Positions 46,216 through 56,000 of a DNA stretch of 64,000 nt are shown here, in pieces. Source of the DNA: Streptomyces sp. NRRL B-1347. GTDB lineage: Bacteria > Actinomycetota > Actinomycetes > Streptomycetales > Streptomycetaceae. The stretch's first letter is position 1; each line of letters begins with the position of its first letter. The notes beneath the pieces were generated by a model, which saw only the letters and a list, made by a program, of their open reading frames with translations, made no database searches and had not been told where the DNA came from. The translations under genes and the position numbers were made by a program. The DNA is taken from contig NZ_JOJM01000031.1 of NCBI RefSeq assembly GCF_000720325.1, positions 1 through 64,000 of the forward strand, in the 5' to 3' direction.

Positions 46216-47187
46216 TCAGCCGCCGAGCAGCGCGTCGCCCTCCGCGCTCCTGCGGTAGCGCACCACGTTCCGGTCGCGCTCGCGCAGGACCAGGCCCGAG
46301 CGGTGCAGCACGCCCAGGTGGTAGGAGACCGTGGCGGGCGCGAGCCGGTGCCGGGCGGCGAGTTCGCCGGTGGTGCGGGGCGCGGCCAGGTCGCCGAGCA
46401 GCGCGGCCCGGCTCCTGCCGAGGAGCCGGGCGACGGCCGGGCGCCGGGGCCGGTCGGCGGCCGTGCCGATGCCGGTGGCCGGATAGCCGAGTACCGCGTT
46501 GCCCGGCTCGCCCAGCTGCACGCTGACCTGCGGCCAGGACGCCGCCATGGGGGAGAGGACCACTTCGGCGCCGTGGAAGTGGACGGTCTCCTCGTAGTTC
46601 TTGCGGACCGTGAGGCGGCCGTCGGCCCAGGTGACGTCGGCGTGCAGCGTCTTGAGCACGTGCCCGACGCCGTACGTGGCCAACTCCACTGAGCGGGCCG
46701 CCACATCGGCGTCGAGCACCGACTTCAGGCCGCTCCAGCCGTCGGCGACCGCGTCCTGCCAGAACTCGCGCAGGCCGTTGGCCGCCCGCTCGGCGAACGT
46801 CCCCGACTCCACCGCGTCCAGCACGTCCCCGGGCACCGGGCCGTTCCGGAAGCGCATCTCGCACACCTGGAACGCGGCCTCCTCCGGCGAGGTGCCGCCG
46901 ACGGCCTGCACCTGCTCGGCGAACGTACGGCCCGCGGGCCCCACGGCGGGTTTGGGCGTCAGCAGGTCCGGCATGTACGTGGGTCCGCCTGGTACGGACA
47001 GGCACTGCGCGACCAGGCGCACGTCGGGGCGGCGAAGCGCCCAGCGGGCCGCGGCCCCCGGGTCGCCGAACACCGGATGCCGCCCGCCGGTCACGGCGTA
47101 CCGCAGCCACCAGACGGCCTCGTTCGCGGGGGACGGGGCGAACCGGACCCTGCCGACGGACTCCGCGTCCAGATGCGCGTGGATCAC
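46216..47187 (-). CDS. ArsR-like winged-helix regulator (DUF5937-type)
   Basis: A 323-residue protein with an N-terminal DUF5937-type domain and a C-terminal ArsR winged helix (about 255-323; TTGELAARHRLAPATVSYHLGVLHRSGLV). Start is GTG 47187, where homology begins. A palindromic operator lies 54-71 bases upstream, implying autoregulation. Such regulators are common in actinobacteria and their effectors are mostly unknown. Confidence 0.88.
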   Translation of the reverse strand: MIHAHLDAESVGRVRFAPSPANEAVWWLRYAVTGGRHPVFGDPGAAARWALRRPDVRLVAQCLSVPGGPTYMPDLLTPKPAVGPAGRTFAEQVQAVGGTSPEEAAFQVCEMRFRNGPVPGDVLDAVESGTFAERAANGLREFWQDAVADGWSGLKSVLDADVAARSVELATYGVGHVLKTLHADVTWADGRLTVRKNYEETVHFHGAEVVLSPMAASWPQVSVQLGEPGNAVLGYPATGIGTAADRPRRPAVARLLGRSRAALLGDLAAPRTTGELAARHRLAPATVSYHLGVLHRSGLVLRERDRNVVRYRRSAEGDALLGG

Positions 47188-47240
47188 GCCACCGGATGCT
47201 AGGCGGCACCGGGCGACGCGCGCGACGCGGAACCCGGCCA

Positions 47241-47258
47241 ATTCGAACGTGGTCGAAT
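47241..47258 (-). promoter_or_regulatory. Palindromic operator of the ArsR-like gene
   Basis: ATTCGA-N6-TCGAAT is a perfect inverted repeat just upstream of the regulator start. ArsR proteins bind this kind of AT-rich palindrome. Confidence 0.55.
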
Positions 47259-47353
47259 CTCTCGCTCCGCTCCGGCGCACGGCAGTTGACTGGAGCGAGG
47301 GCAGGGGCAGGACGGGACGGCACCGGCGGGTGCCGCGCGTCCTGGAGGCCGGA

Positions 47354-47387
47354 CGCGTCCGGGGGTGCGGCGCGTCCGGGGGTGCGG
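47354..47387. repeat. 17-base perfect tandem duplication
   Basis: CGCGTCCGGGGGTGCGG occurs twice in direct tandem in the non-coding stretch between the ArsR-like gene and the permease terminator. It looks like a replication slippage product. Confidence 0.6.
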
Positions 47388-47392
47388 CGCGG

Positions 47393-47423
47393 GGCGGGGC
47401 CCGGACGGGGGTCGGGCCCCGCC
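47393..47423 (-). terminator. Terminator of the amino acid permease gene
   Basis: A perfect 11-base stem GGCGGGGCCCG / CGGGCCCCGCC with a 9-base loop lies 16 bases past the permease stop. Confidence 0.7.
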
Positions 47424-47438
47424 TCCGCGCCGGGGGCG

Positions 47439-48965
47439 CTAGACGATGCCCTCGGCGATCTCCGCCTGCTCCTTGTCCGTGCCGTACGCGGCCGGGGTGT
47501 TGTAGGTGCGGCGGGCCACGAACCACCAGATCGTGGCGAGGACCAGGACCACGGCGAGCGCGATGGACGCGTAGTTCATGGTGTCGACGTTCACCGGCGA
47601 CGACTGCGGGAGGCAGAACAGGACCGTCACGAAGGCCACCCAGCACACCGCGATCCAGCCCACGGGCTTGCTCCACCGGCCCAGGTTCCACGGCCCGGGC
47701 TGGAACCGGTCGCCCGCCTTCAGGCGCAGCAGGATCGGGATGGCATAGGCGGGCGTGATGCCGATGACGTTGATGGCGGTGACGGCGCCGTACGCGGTCT
47801 CGGAGTACAGCGACGGCAGCGCGATGACGCCGGCCAGGCCGACCGAGAGCCACACGGCGGGGACCGGCACCTGCGTCTTGGGGCTCACCTTGCGCCACAC
47901 CGCGGAGCCCGGAAGGGCGTTGTCGCGGCTGAAGGCGAAGACCATGCGGCTGGCCGCGGCCGTCTCGGCGTTGCCGCAGAACAGCTGGGCCACGATCACG
48001 ATGAGCAGCAGCGCGGTGGCGCCGGACGTGCCGAGCCCGTCGATGAAGATCTGCGCGGGCGGCACGCCGGTCCCGCTCTCCTGGGTGCCCACGTAGTCCT
48101 GGATGGCGAAGGTGAGCCCGGCGAGCAGCACGAACCCGGCGATCCAGGAGGCCCAGATGGCGCGCACGATGCCGCGCGCGGCGGTCACGGAGGCGTTGGA
48201 GGTCTCCTCCGACAGGTGCGCGGACGCGTCGTAGCCGGAGAACGTGTACTGGGCGAGCAGCAGGCCGATCATGCACACGTACACCGGGCTCGACCAGCCG
48301 GTGTCGTTGACGAACTCGCCGAACACGAACGACGGCGACTGGTGCGAGTCGGGGACGATCGCGAGGACGCCGACGATCACCGCGACACCGGCCAGGTGCC
48401 ACCACACGGAGATGGAGTTCAGGAGGCTGACGAGCCGGACGTTGAAGAGGTTCAGGAGCGCGTGCAGGAACAGGATGCCCAGGAAGATCACGAAGGTGGA
48501 TCCGGCCGTCGGCGTGAAGTCGGTGTGCATGCTCAGCAGGGCGCCGCTGAACAGGGCCGCTCCGTAGTCGATGCCCGCGATCGCGCCGAGGAGGCCGAGG
48601 AGGTTGAGCCAGCCCGTGTACCAGCCCCAGCGCCTGCCGCCGAGCCGGTCCGCCATGTAGTAGAGGGCGCCGGAGGTGGGATAGGCGCTGGTGACCTCGG
48701 CCAGTGCCAGGCCCACGAACAGGACCATCAGGCCGACCCCGGCCCAGCCCCACATCATCACCGCGGGCCCGCCGGTGCCGAGGCCGAAGCCGTACAGCGT
48801 CATGCAGCCGGACAGGACGGAGATGACGGAGAAGCTGATGGCGAAGTTGCCGAAGCCGCCCATGCGGCGGGCCAGGACGGGCTGGTAGCCGAGTTCCCTG
48901 AGCCGCTGCTCCTCATCGGGGAGCGGTGGTATCGCGGCAGAACTCGACACGGTGGTGCGGGACAC
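47439..48965 (-). CDS. APC-family amino acid permease
   Basis: A 508-residue membrane transporter with about twelve predicted segments. The first carries the APC motif (FGNFAISFSVISVLSG); ITSAYPTSGALYY-type sequence (VTSAYPTSGALYYMAD) follows in segment 3. It resembles GabP/choline-type permeases of the amino acid/choline transporter branch. Start is GTG 48965 with GGAGG upstream. It is not part of an operon; a terminator follows. The substrate cannot be read from the sequence. Confidence 0.92.
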   Translation of the reverse strand: MSRTTVSSSAAIPPLPDEEQRLRELGYQPVLARRMGGFGNFAISFSVISVLSGCMTLYGFGLGTGGPAVMMWGWAGVGLMVLFVGLALAEVTSAYPTSGALYYMADRLGGRRWGWYTGWLNLLGLLGAIAGIDYGAALFSGALLSMHTDFTPTAGSTFVIFLGILFLHALLNLFNVRLVSLLNSISVWWHLAGVAVIVGVLAIVPDSHQSPSFVFGEFVNDTGWSSPVYVCMIGLLLAQYTFSGYDASAHLSEETSNASVTAARGIVRAIWASWIAGFVLLAGLTFAIQDYVGTQESGTGVPPAQIFIDGLGTSGATALLLIVIVAQLFCGNAETAAASRMVFAFSRDNALPGSAVWRKVSPKTQVPVPAVWLSVGLAGVIALPSLYSETAYGAVTAINVIGITPAYAIPILLRLKAGDRFQPGPWNLGRWSKPVGWIAVCWVAFVTVLFCLPQSSPVNVDTMNYASIALAVVLVLATIWWFVARRTYNTPAAYGTDKEQAEIAEGIV

Positions 48966-49074
48966 GGATCAACCTCCGGGGAGAGCGGGGGTGCGGGGGT
49001 GTGAGGGGTGTGTCACGGGGGTGACGAAGGGTGGTGCCGAAAGTGCCGGGCAGTGCAGGGGGGGCAGGGGTGGG

Positions 49075-50070
49075 TCAGCCGCGCGGCCCTGCGCCGCGCG
49101 CGGCGTGGAAGCAGCGCGCCCGGGCCTGCACGAAGGCCTCGGCGGCGGCCTCCGCGTCGCCCGGCGGCGTGGTGCGGTACGTCCACGGCACGGTGGCGTA
49201 GAAGGGGTCGAGGGCCTCGAACACCCGCACCGCGTCGTGGAAGTGGTGCGCGCCCCACAGCGCGTGCGCCAGGTAGTTGAGGTCGAGCAGCGAGGCCGCT
49301 TCGGGCTGCGCGTGGTCGAACCACAGCTGGAGCGCCCGCAGCGCGCCGCGCGTCGCGTCCTCCGCGATCCAGTGCAGGTCGAGCGCGCGCTCGCTGCCGC
49401 CCTCGCGGCGGTAGCGCTCCACCCGGACGTACAGCGGGAGCACGTGCAGGGGCGAGCCCGCGGGCGCCGCGGCGGACGCCCAGTGCACGAAGTTGACCGC
49501 CTCGGTCAGCGGCGCGCCCGGCCTGCGGTGGTACGCGAACTGGAGCATGCGGTGGTACGCCTCGCGGTTGCCCGGGTCGCGCTTGTCGGCCTCGGCGAGG
49601 ATCTGCCACGGGCCGGGGAACAGCATCGGCTCCGGCGCCGCCACCCGGTGCTCGTCCCACCGCTGGCCCTCGTCGAGTTGGGCGAGCGCCAGCAGGCAGA
49701 TCCACGGGACGGGGTCCTCGGGGGAGGTCTGCGAGGCGATGCGGCAGGCGCTGTTCGCCTCGCGCCACAGGTCGTTGGTGTGGCGGTGGCCCGCCCGGTG
49801 CGCGCGCAGGGCGCGCTCCACCGTGACCCGGGTGTGCAGGACCGTGGCGGCGACGCTGCGCGGCTCCTCGGCGAGCCAGGCGCGCACCACGTCGGAGCCG
49901 GCCACGGCGGCCGCCAGGATCTGGGTGCGCTGGGTCCACAGGCCCCAGTCGGGGGTCTCGGTCAGCAGGTTCCTCGTCGACACCCAGCGGCCTGCCTTGA
50001 GGTCCTGGAGCACGGCGCGCAGCGGCGCGTCGTGACCGGCCGGGTGATACACCGGGCGGGCTAAGGGCAT
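49075..50070 (-). CDS. Hypothetical TPR-like protein
   Basis: A 331-residue soluble protein with no named domain recognised. It is rich in Trp, Ala and Arg and shows helical pairs resembling tetratricopeptide repeats (for example LLALAQLDEGQRW, AYHRMLQFAYHRRPG, LNYLAHALWGAHHFHDAVRVFEAL). Streptomyces-specific conserved proteins of this type are known but uncharacterised. It is transcribed alone, divergent from the glycerol operon, with an AT-richer 350-base gap between them. Confidence 0.8.
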   Translation of the reverse strand: MPLARPVYHPAGHDAPLRAVLQDLKAGRWVSTRNLLTETPDWGLWTQRTQILAAAVAGSDVVRAWLAEEPRSVAATVLHTRVTVERALRAHRAGHRHTNDLWREANSACRIASQTSPEDPVPWICLLALAQLDEGQRWDEHRVAAPEPMLFPGPWQILAEADKRDPGNREAYHRMLQFAYHRRPGAPLTEAVNFVHWASAAAPAGSPLHVLPLYVRVERYRREGGSERALDLHWIAEDATRGALRALQLWFDHAQPEAASLLDLNYLAHALWGAHHFHDAVRVFEALDPFYATVPWTYRTTPPGDAEAAAEAFVQARARCFHAARGAGPRG

Positions 50071-50335
50071 CGGCTGGGTCCTCTGGGCTGGCTGGGGGCT
50101 GCGGGCTGCTGGCTCTTCGTGAGGGTCTGTGGTCTGCGCGTTCTGTGAGTGATGAACTGATGTACGAGTGGGTGTTGTTGTTCGGCGGTCAGTGTAGAGC
50201 GGAGACTTCCGATTACTGGTCGGTCCTCGGATCTTTCTTGACCAACTTGTGTCAACGCGGCGCGCCGATGAGCGCTTTGGTTTCTCACTCGTTCAACGGC
50301 GGTCCCCCATGCGCACTTTGGGTGCCTCCCTTCCC

Positions 50336-50364
50336 TTGACGGGTCCCGCGGCCTGTAGCAGGCT
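50336..50364 (+). promoter_or_regulatory. Promoter of the glycerol kinase operon
   Basis: TTGACG (50336-50341) is followed after 17 bases by CAGGCT, one change from a TAGGCT -10 box, about 60 bases before the kinase start. A TTGAC-N8-GTCAA inverted repeat lies about 100 bases upstream (50237-50254) and could be an operator. The rest of the 50071-50423 gap shows no gene. Confidence 0.45.
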
Positions 50365-50423
50365 GCCGCCGTGATCACGACTTACTGCGCGGCGTACGCA
50401 CCCGGGCGCGGAAGAGGCCGCGG

Positions 50424-51872
<1,449 letters not shown>

Positions 51873-51967
51873 CCGCCGCGCGCCGGGCCCCCGACTGCCC
51901 GGCGGCGGGGCCGCCCGCCCCTCGAACGAACCGCCCGCACGACCCCTGAGGGACGAGAGCCGGACCC

Positions 51968-53410
51968 ATGAGCGACCGCACGACCTTCGAGCCGCAGGGC
52001 CGCGTCACCCGCGCCGGGGCGCTGCCGGAGACGACGTACGACGTCACCGTCGTCGGCGCGGGAGTCGTCGGCACGGCGATCGCCCGCGAACTGGCCCACC
52101 ACCCGCTGCGGATCGCGGTGGTCGAGTCGTCCGACGACGTGGGCGAGGGCACGTCCAAGGCCAACACGGCGATCCTGCACACCGGCTTCGACGCCGTGCC
52201 CGGCTCCCTGGAGGCCCGCCTCGTCCGCGAGGGGCAGCGGCGGCTCGCCGCCTACGCGGCCGGGACCGGCATCCCCGTGGAGCCGGTCGGCGCGCTCCTG
52301 GTCGCCTGGGACGAGGAGCAGCTGGCCGCGCTGCCGGGCCTCCTCGACAAGGCCGTGCGCAACGGCTACCACGAGGCCTCGCTCCTGGACGCCGCCGCCG
52401 TGCGGGCCCGCGAGCCCCACCTCGGGCCCGGCGCGCTCGGCGCCCTCGCCGTGCCGGGGGAGAGCGTCATCTGCCCCTGGACGACACCGCTCGCCTACGC
52501 GACGCAGGCCGTGCGCAACGGCGTGGACCTGCACCTCGGCTGCCCGGTGACGGCGGTCGCCCAGGACGGTGACGGCCACGTCCTCACCACCGGCCGTGGC
52601 CGACTGCGCACCCGCTACCTCGTCAACGCGGCGGGCCTGCACGCCGACACCGTCGACCGCATGCTCGGCCACGACACCTTCACGGTCACGCCCCGCCGCG
52701 GCCAGCTCATCGTCTTCGACAAGCTCGCCCGCGACCTGGTGCGGCACATCCTGCTGCCCGTGCCCACGGCGCTCGGCAAGGGCGTCCTCGTCGCGCCGAC
52801 GGTGTACGGCAACGTCCTGCTCGGGCCCACCGCGGAGGACCTGGACGACAAACGGGCCACCGGCTCCACCGCCGAGGGCCTCGCCGGGCTGCGCCGCCAG
52901 GGCGCCCGCGTCCTGCCGCCGCTCCTCGACGAGGAGGTCACCGCCGTCTACGCCGGCCTGCGCGCGGCGACCGGGCACGACGACTACCGCATCGACGCCC
53001 GGCCGCGGCAGCGCTACGTGACCGTCGGCGGCATCCGCTCCACCGGCCTGACGGCCTCCATGGCCATCGCCGCGCACGTCACGGAGCTGCTCGCCGGGAC
53101 GGGGCTGCGCCTCGGCGCGCGCCGGGACCTCGCGCCGGTGCGGATGCCGAACCTGGGCGAGGCCTTCCCGCGCCCCTACGAGAGCGCCGAGCTGATCGCC
53201 GCCGACCCCGCGTACGGCACCCTCGTCTGCCACTGCGAACGCGTCACCCGCGGGGAGATCCGCGACGCCCTGCGCAGCACGGTCCCGCCGGTCACCGTCG
53301 ACGGGCTGCGCCGCCGCACCCGGGCGCGCGGCGGCCGGTGCCAGGGGTTCTACTGCGGGGCCGCCGTACGCGCGCTCCTCGACGGGCGCGACCGGACGGC
53401 ACAGCGATGA
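51968..53410 (+). CDS. GlpA-type FAD-dependent glycerol-3-phosphate dehydrogenase with BFD-like [2Fe-2S] domain
   Basis: A 480-residue flavoprotein. The DAO-fold FAD motif is VVGAGVVGTAIA; the C-terminal 60 residues contain CHCERVTRGE and RCQGFYC, the CxC...Cx4C pattern of a bacterioferritin-associated-ferredoxin-like [2Fe-2S] domain found in anaerobic-type GlpA. It should oxidise glycerol 3-phosphate and pass electrons to quinone via the partner encoded next. Its stop overlaps the next gene by 4 bases. Confidence 0.86.
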   Translation: MSDRTTFEPQGRVTRAGALPETTYDVTVVGAGVVGTAIARELAHHPLRIAVVESSDDVGEGTSKANTAILHTGFDAVPGSLEARLVREGQRRLAAYAAGTGIPVEPVGALLVAWDEEQLAALPGLLDKAVRNGYHEASLLDAAAVRAREPHLGPGALGALAVPGESVICPWTTPLAYATQAVRNGVDLHLGCPVTAVAQDGDGHVLTTGRGRLRTRYLVNAAGLHADTVDRMLGHDTFTVTPRRGQLIVFDKLARDLVRHILLPVPTALGKGVLVAPTVYGNVLLGPTAEDLDDKRATGSTAEGLAGLRRQGARVLPPLLDEEVTAVYAGLRAATGHDDYRIDARPRQRYVTVGGIRSTGLTASMAIAAHVTELLAGTGLRLGARRDLAPVRMPNLGEAFPRPYESAELIAADPAYGTLVCHCERVTRGEIRDALRSTVPPVTVDGLRRRTRARGGRCQGFYCGAAVRALLDGRDRTAQR

Positions 53411-54432
53411 GCGACGAGCGGCGGGAGACCCCCATGAGGCGCGAACGCGCGGTCGACGTCCTGGTCGTCGGCGCGGGACCGGCGGGCCTCGCCACCGCGG
53501 CCGGGCTCGCCGCCGCGGGCGCGGGCCGCGTCGAGGTCCTGGAGCGGGAGCGGCAGGCGGGCGGCGTCCCGCGCCACTGCCACCACGGCGGCTTCGGCGA
53601 CCGCGCGGTCGCGGGTCTGGCCGTCCCCGGCCTGAGCGGCCCCCGCTACGCGCGGCGGTGTGTCGAGGCGGCCGTGCGCGCGGGCGCCACCGTGCGCACG
53701 GGCGTCACCGCCACCGGCTGGGCGGGCCCCCGCACCCTCGACACGACCTCGCCCGGCGGCCTCGAACGCCTCACCGCGCGGGCCGTCGTGCTCGCCACCG
53801 GCGCCCGCGAACGGCCCCGCGCCGCGCGCCTCGTGCCCGGCAGCAGGCCCGCCGGCGTCTACACCACCGGCGAACTCCAGCAGGCCGTACACGTCTTCGG
53901 GCAGCGCGTCGGCACCCGGGCCGTGGTGGTCGGCGCCGAGGCGGTCTCGTACGCGGCCCTGGACACGCTGCGGCGCGCCGGGGTCCGGGTGGTCGCCCAC
54001 GTCGCGCCCGCGGCCCGGCCCGACGCCCCGGCCGCGCGCGTCGCCGTGGCCCGGCTGTGGCACGGGATCCCCCTGCTCACGGACACCGACGTGGCCGAAC
54101 TCGTCGGCCGGGGGCGCCTGTCGGGTGTGCGGCTGCGCCACCGCACCGGACGGAGCGCGCAGGTCGCCTGCGACACCGTGGTGTTCACCGGCGACTTCGT
54201 TCCCGACCACGAGCTGGCGCGGCGCGGCGGAGTGCCGCTCGCGCCCGGCACGCGCGGCCCCGACGTCGACGCGGCCTTCCGCACGGCCCGCCACGGGGTG
54301 TTCGCGGTCGGGAATGTGGCCCACGCCGTCGAGCCCGCACGGGTGGTGGCGGCGGAAGGGCGGCGCGCGGCGGAGTCCGTGCGGCGCTTTCTGGCGTCCG
54401 GCGAGTGGCGGAGCGCGGCGTCCGCCCGATAG
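53407..54432 (+). CDS. FAD/NAD(P)-binding oxidoreductase, GlpB/HcnB-like partner
   Basis: A 341-residue flavoprotein with two dinucleotide-binding motifs (VVGAGPAGLATAA and the later AVVVGAEAVSYAAL) and the GNVAHAVEPARVVAAEGRRAAESV C-terminal signature of pyridine nucleotide-disulfide oxidoreductases. It has no iron-sulfur motif. The overlap with the GlpA-like gene and the kinase before it suggests a three-component glycerol (3-phosphate) oxidation system. Confidence 0.84.
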   Translation: MSDERRETPMRRERAVDVLVVGAGPAGLATAAGLAAAGAGRVEVLERERQAGGVPRHCHHGGFGDRAVAGLAVPGLSGPRYARRCVEAAVRAGATVRTGVTATGWAGPRTLDTTSPGGLERLTARAVVLATGARERPRAARLVPGSRPAGVYTTGELQQAVHVFGQRVGTRAVVVGAEAVSYAALDTLRRAGVRVVAHVAPAARPDAPAARVAVARLWHGIPLLTDTDVAELVGRGRLSGVRLRHRTGRSAQVACDTVVFTGDFVPDHELARRGGVPLAPGTRGPDVDAAFRTARHGVFAVGNVAHAVEPARVVAAEGRRAAESVRRFLASGEWRSAASAR

Positions 54433-55071
54433 CGAAAAATTGACGCCAAAAATGAACTGTCAACCACCCGGGTCCTCAGGCGTGCACCGGCGTGGTGGCG
54501 GGCGCACGCCAATGGGGTGGCGGAATCTCCCCTTTCCCAGGGAGGATCGGCCACTCTGCTCCTCGTTAGGAGCGCGCGTTCTCCCGGGGTAGTTGCTTAT
54601 TCGATGACGTGATTCCGCAGGCGCGGGGCTGTCTTGAATTGCGTGATCGTTTCCTCGCCCCTGGGGAAGGGGTGAACAATGCAATCTCGTCGCCTCAGGG
54701 CACGTGTCCGCGATCCGCTGTGTCTCCTCGGTCCTCTTCTCGCCCCGGGCCTGCTGGGACGGGAGAGAAGTCAAGATCCTCGATGGGATTTCGCAACTTC
54801 CCAATGTATCTCAGGTGAAACTGCTGAAGAACCCTCAGTTTCACGCCACGGCGGCGCATCAGTGGTGGGCGTGCTCTCTCAGGAACCTGTCCTAGAGTAA
54901 CGCGCGGTCATGTGGGGAACGCTTCCCCCTCTTTACTCATGCAGTGCGCAGCGAAAAGTACAGGAGCAGGTCGGCCAGGATCCTTGACCGCCGGTGCCGA
55001 CGCCGTATCGATCTTCGCGAGGGGGAAACCGGGTGGCCATGGGAAACGGGTGGCACCAGAGGGAAAACTTG
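54433..55071. other. Non-coding, AT-richer region upstream of the SARP gene
   Basis: This 640-base stretch is clearly less GC-rich than its surroundings and shows no recognisable gene. Two short overlapping plus-strand frames exist (54679-54900, 73 codons; 54704-54895, 63 codons) with no recognised homology. A hairpin GGGGAA-CGC-TTCCCC lies at 54914-54928. It most likely contains the regulatory region of the SARP gene, possibly with transferred or decayed DNA. Confidence 0.55.
54914..54928 (+). promoter_or_regulatory. Inverted repeat upstream of the second SARP gene
   Basis: GGGGAA-CGC-TTCCCC forms a perfect six-base inverted repeat 144 bases before the SARP start. A candidate operator or small hairpin; no further evidence. 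Confidence 0.3.
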
Positions 55072-55911
55072 ATGACTGTGAAAGCTGTGAAAGGTGTTAC
55101 GCAATTTCCGGCAGTGTTCCCGGATAATCTGTCATTCAACATTCTTGGGCCGCTGGCGGTGTGGTCGGCCGAGGGGCCGCTCCTTCTGGGACCCGCGCGG
55201 CAGCGCGCGGTCCTGTCGGCCCTGTTGCTGGCGCCCGGGCAGGTGATCGGCACCGAGCGGCTCACGGAGGCCATCTGGCCCGCGGGCCCGCCCGGCAACG
55301 TGGTCGCGAGCCTGCACAGCTACGTGTCCCATCTGCGCCGCCAGTTGGAGCCGGACGGTCCGCCCCGGGGGCGCAACCGCGTCCTGCGCAGGGAGTCGCA
55401 GGGCTATCTGCTCGCGGTGGCGGCGGAGCGCGTGGACGCCTGCCGCTTCGAGGGCCAACTGCGCGCCGGACGGCGGCTGCTGCGGGCGGGCCGCTACCCG
55501 GAGGCGTGCCGGGCGCTCGGGGAGTCCCTCGCGCTGTGGCGCGGCGCGCCGTACGCGGAACTCGGCGACTACGAACCCGCCGTGCGCGAGGCGGCGCGCC
55601 TGGAGGAACTGCGGCTCATGACCTGGGAGGCCCTGTGGGAGGCCGAGTTGGCCTGGGGCCGGGACAACGGCACCGTGGTCGCCGAGCTGGCCGCGCTCAG
55701 CGCGCGCTATCCCACGCGGGAGCGCCTGGGCTGGCTCCTGATGGTCGCGCTGTGCGAGGTGGGCAGGCAGGCGGAGGCGGTGCGGGTCTACCACCGGATA
55801 CGCCGGGCCCTGGCCCAGGAGCTGGGGGTGGACCCGGGACGCGAACTGCGGGCGCTCTTCGGCCGGATCCTCCGTGACGAGTTCGTCGGGCGGGTGTGCG
55901 TGCTCCACTGA
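55072..55911 (+). CDS. SARP-family pathway activator of the second cluster
   Basis: A 279-residue SARP: winged-helix DNA-binding domain (about 20-115; GPARQRAVLSALLLAPGQVI, LRRQLEPDG) and activation domain (about 120-270; CRALGESLALWRGAPYAEL). It probably activates the nitroaryl-polyketide genes to the right. The ATG at 55072 has GAGGG 8 bases upstream; an in-frame ATG at 55039 has a weaker site. The gene is followed by a strong hairpin shared with the convergent ligase gene. Confidence 0.9.
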   Translation: MTVKAVKGVTQFPAVFPDNLSFNILGPLAVWSAEGPLLLGPARQRAVLSALLLAPGQVIGTERLTEAIWPAGPPGNVVASLHSYVSHLRRQLEPDGPPRGRNRVLRRESQGYLLAVAAERVDACRFEGQLRAGRRLLRAGRYPEACRALGESLALWRGAPYAELGDYEPAVREAARLEELRLMTWEALWEAELAWGRDNGTVVAELAALSARYPTRERLGWLLMVALCEVGRQAEAVRVYHRIRRALAQELGVDPGRELRALFGRILRDEFVGRVCVLH

Positions 55912-55930
55912 CGCCGACGCCGACGGCCTG

Positions 55931-55977
55931 CCGGGGCAGGAGCCGCCCGTCCCGCCGGGACGGTGCTCCTGCCCCGG
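55931..55977. terminator. Bidirectional terminator between SARP gene and acyl-CoA ligase gene
   Basis: CCGGGGCAGGAGC (55931-55943) pairs perfectly with GCTCCTGCCCCGG (55965-55977); inside, CCGTCCC and GGGACGG pair again with a 3-base loop. The long stem sits between two convergent stops. Confidence 0.85.
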
Positions 55978-56000
55978 CGGGACGGCGCCGCTGCTCGGAA

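Noticed and set aside
54679..54900. Short frames before the SARP gene as real peptides
   Set aside because: No homology recognised, poor starts and weak codon bias; kept only as an observation on the region.
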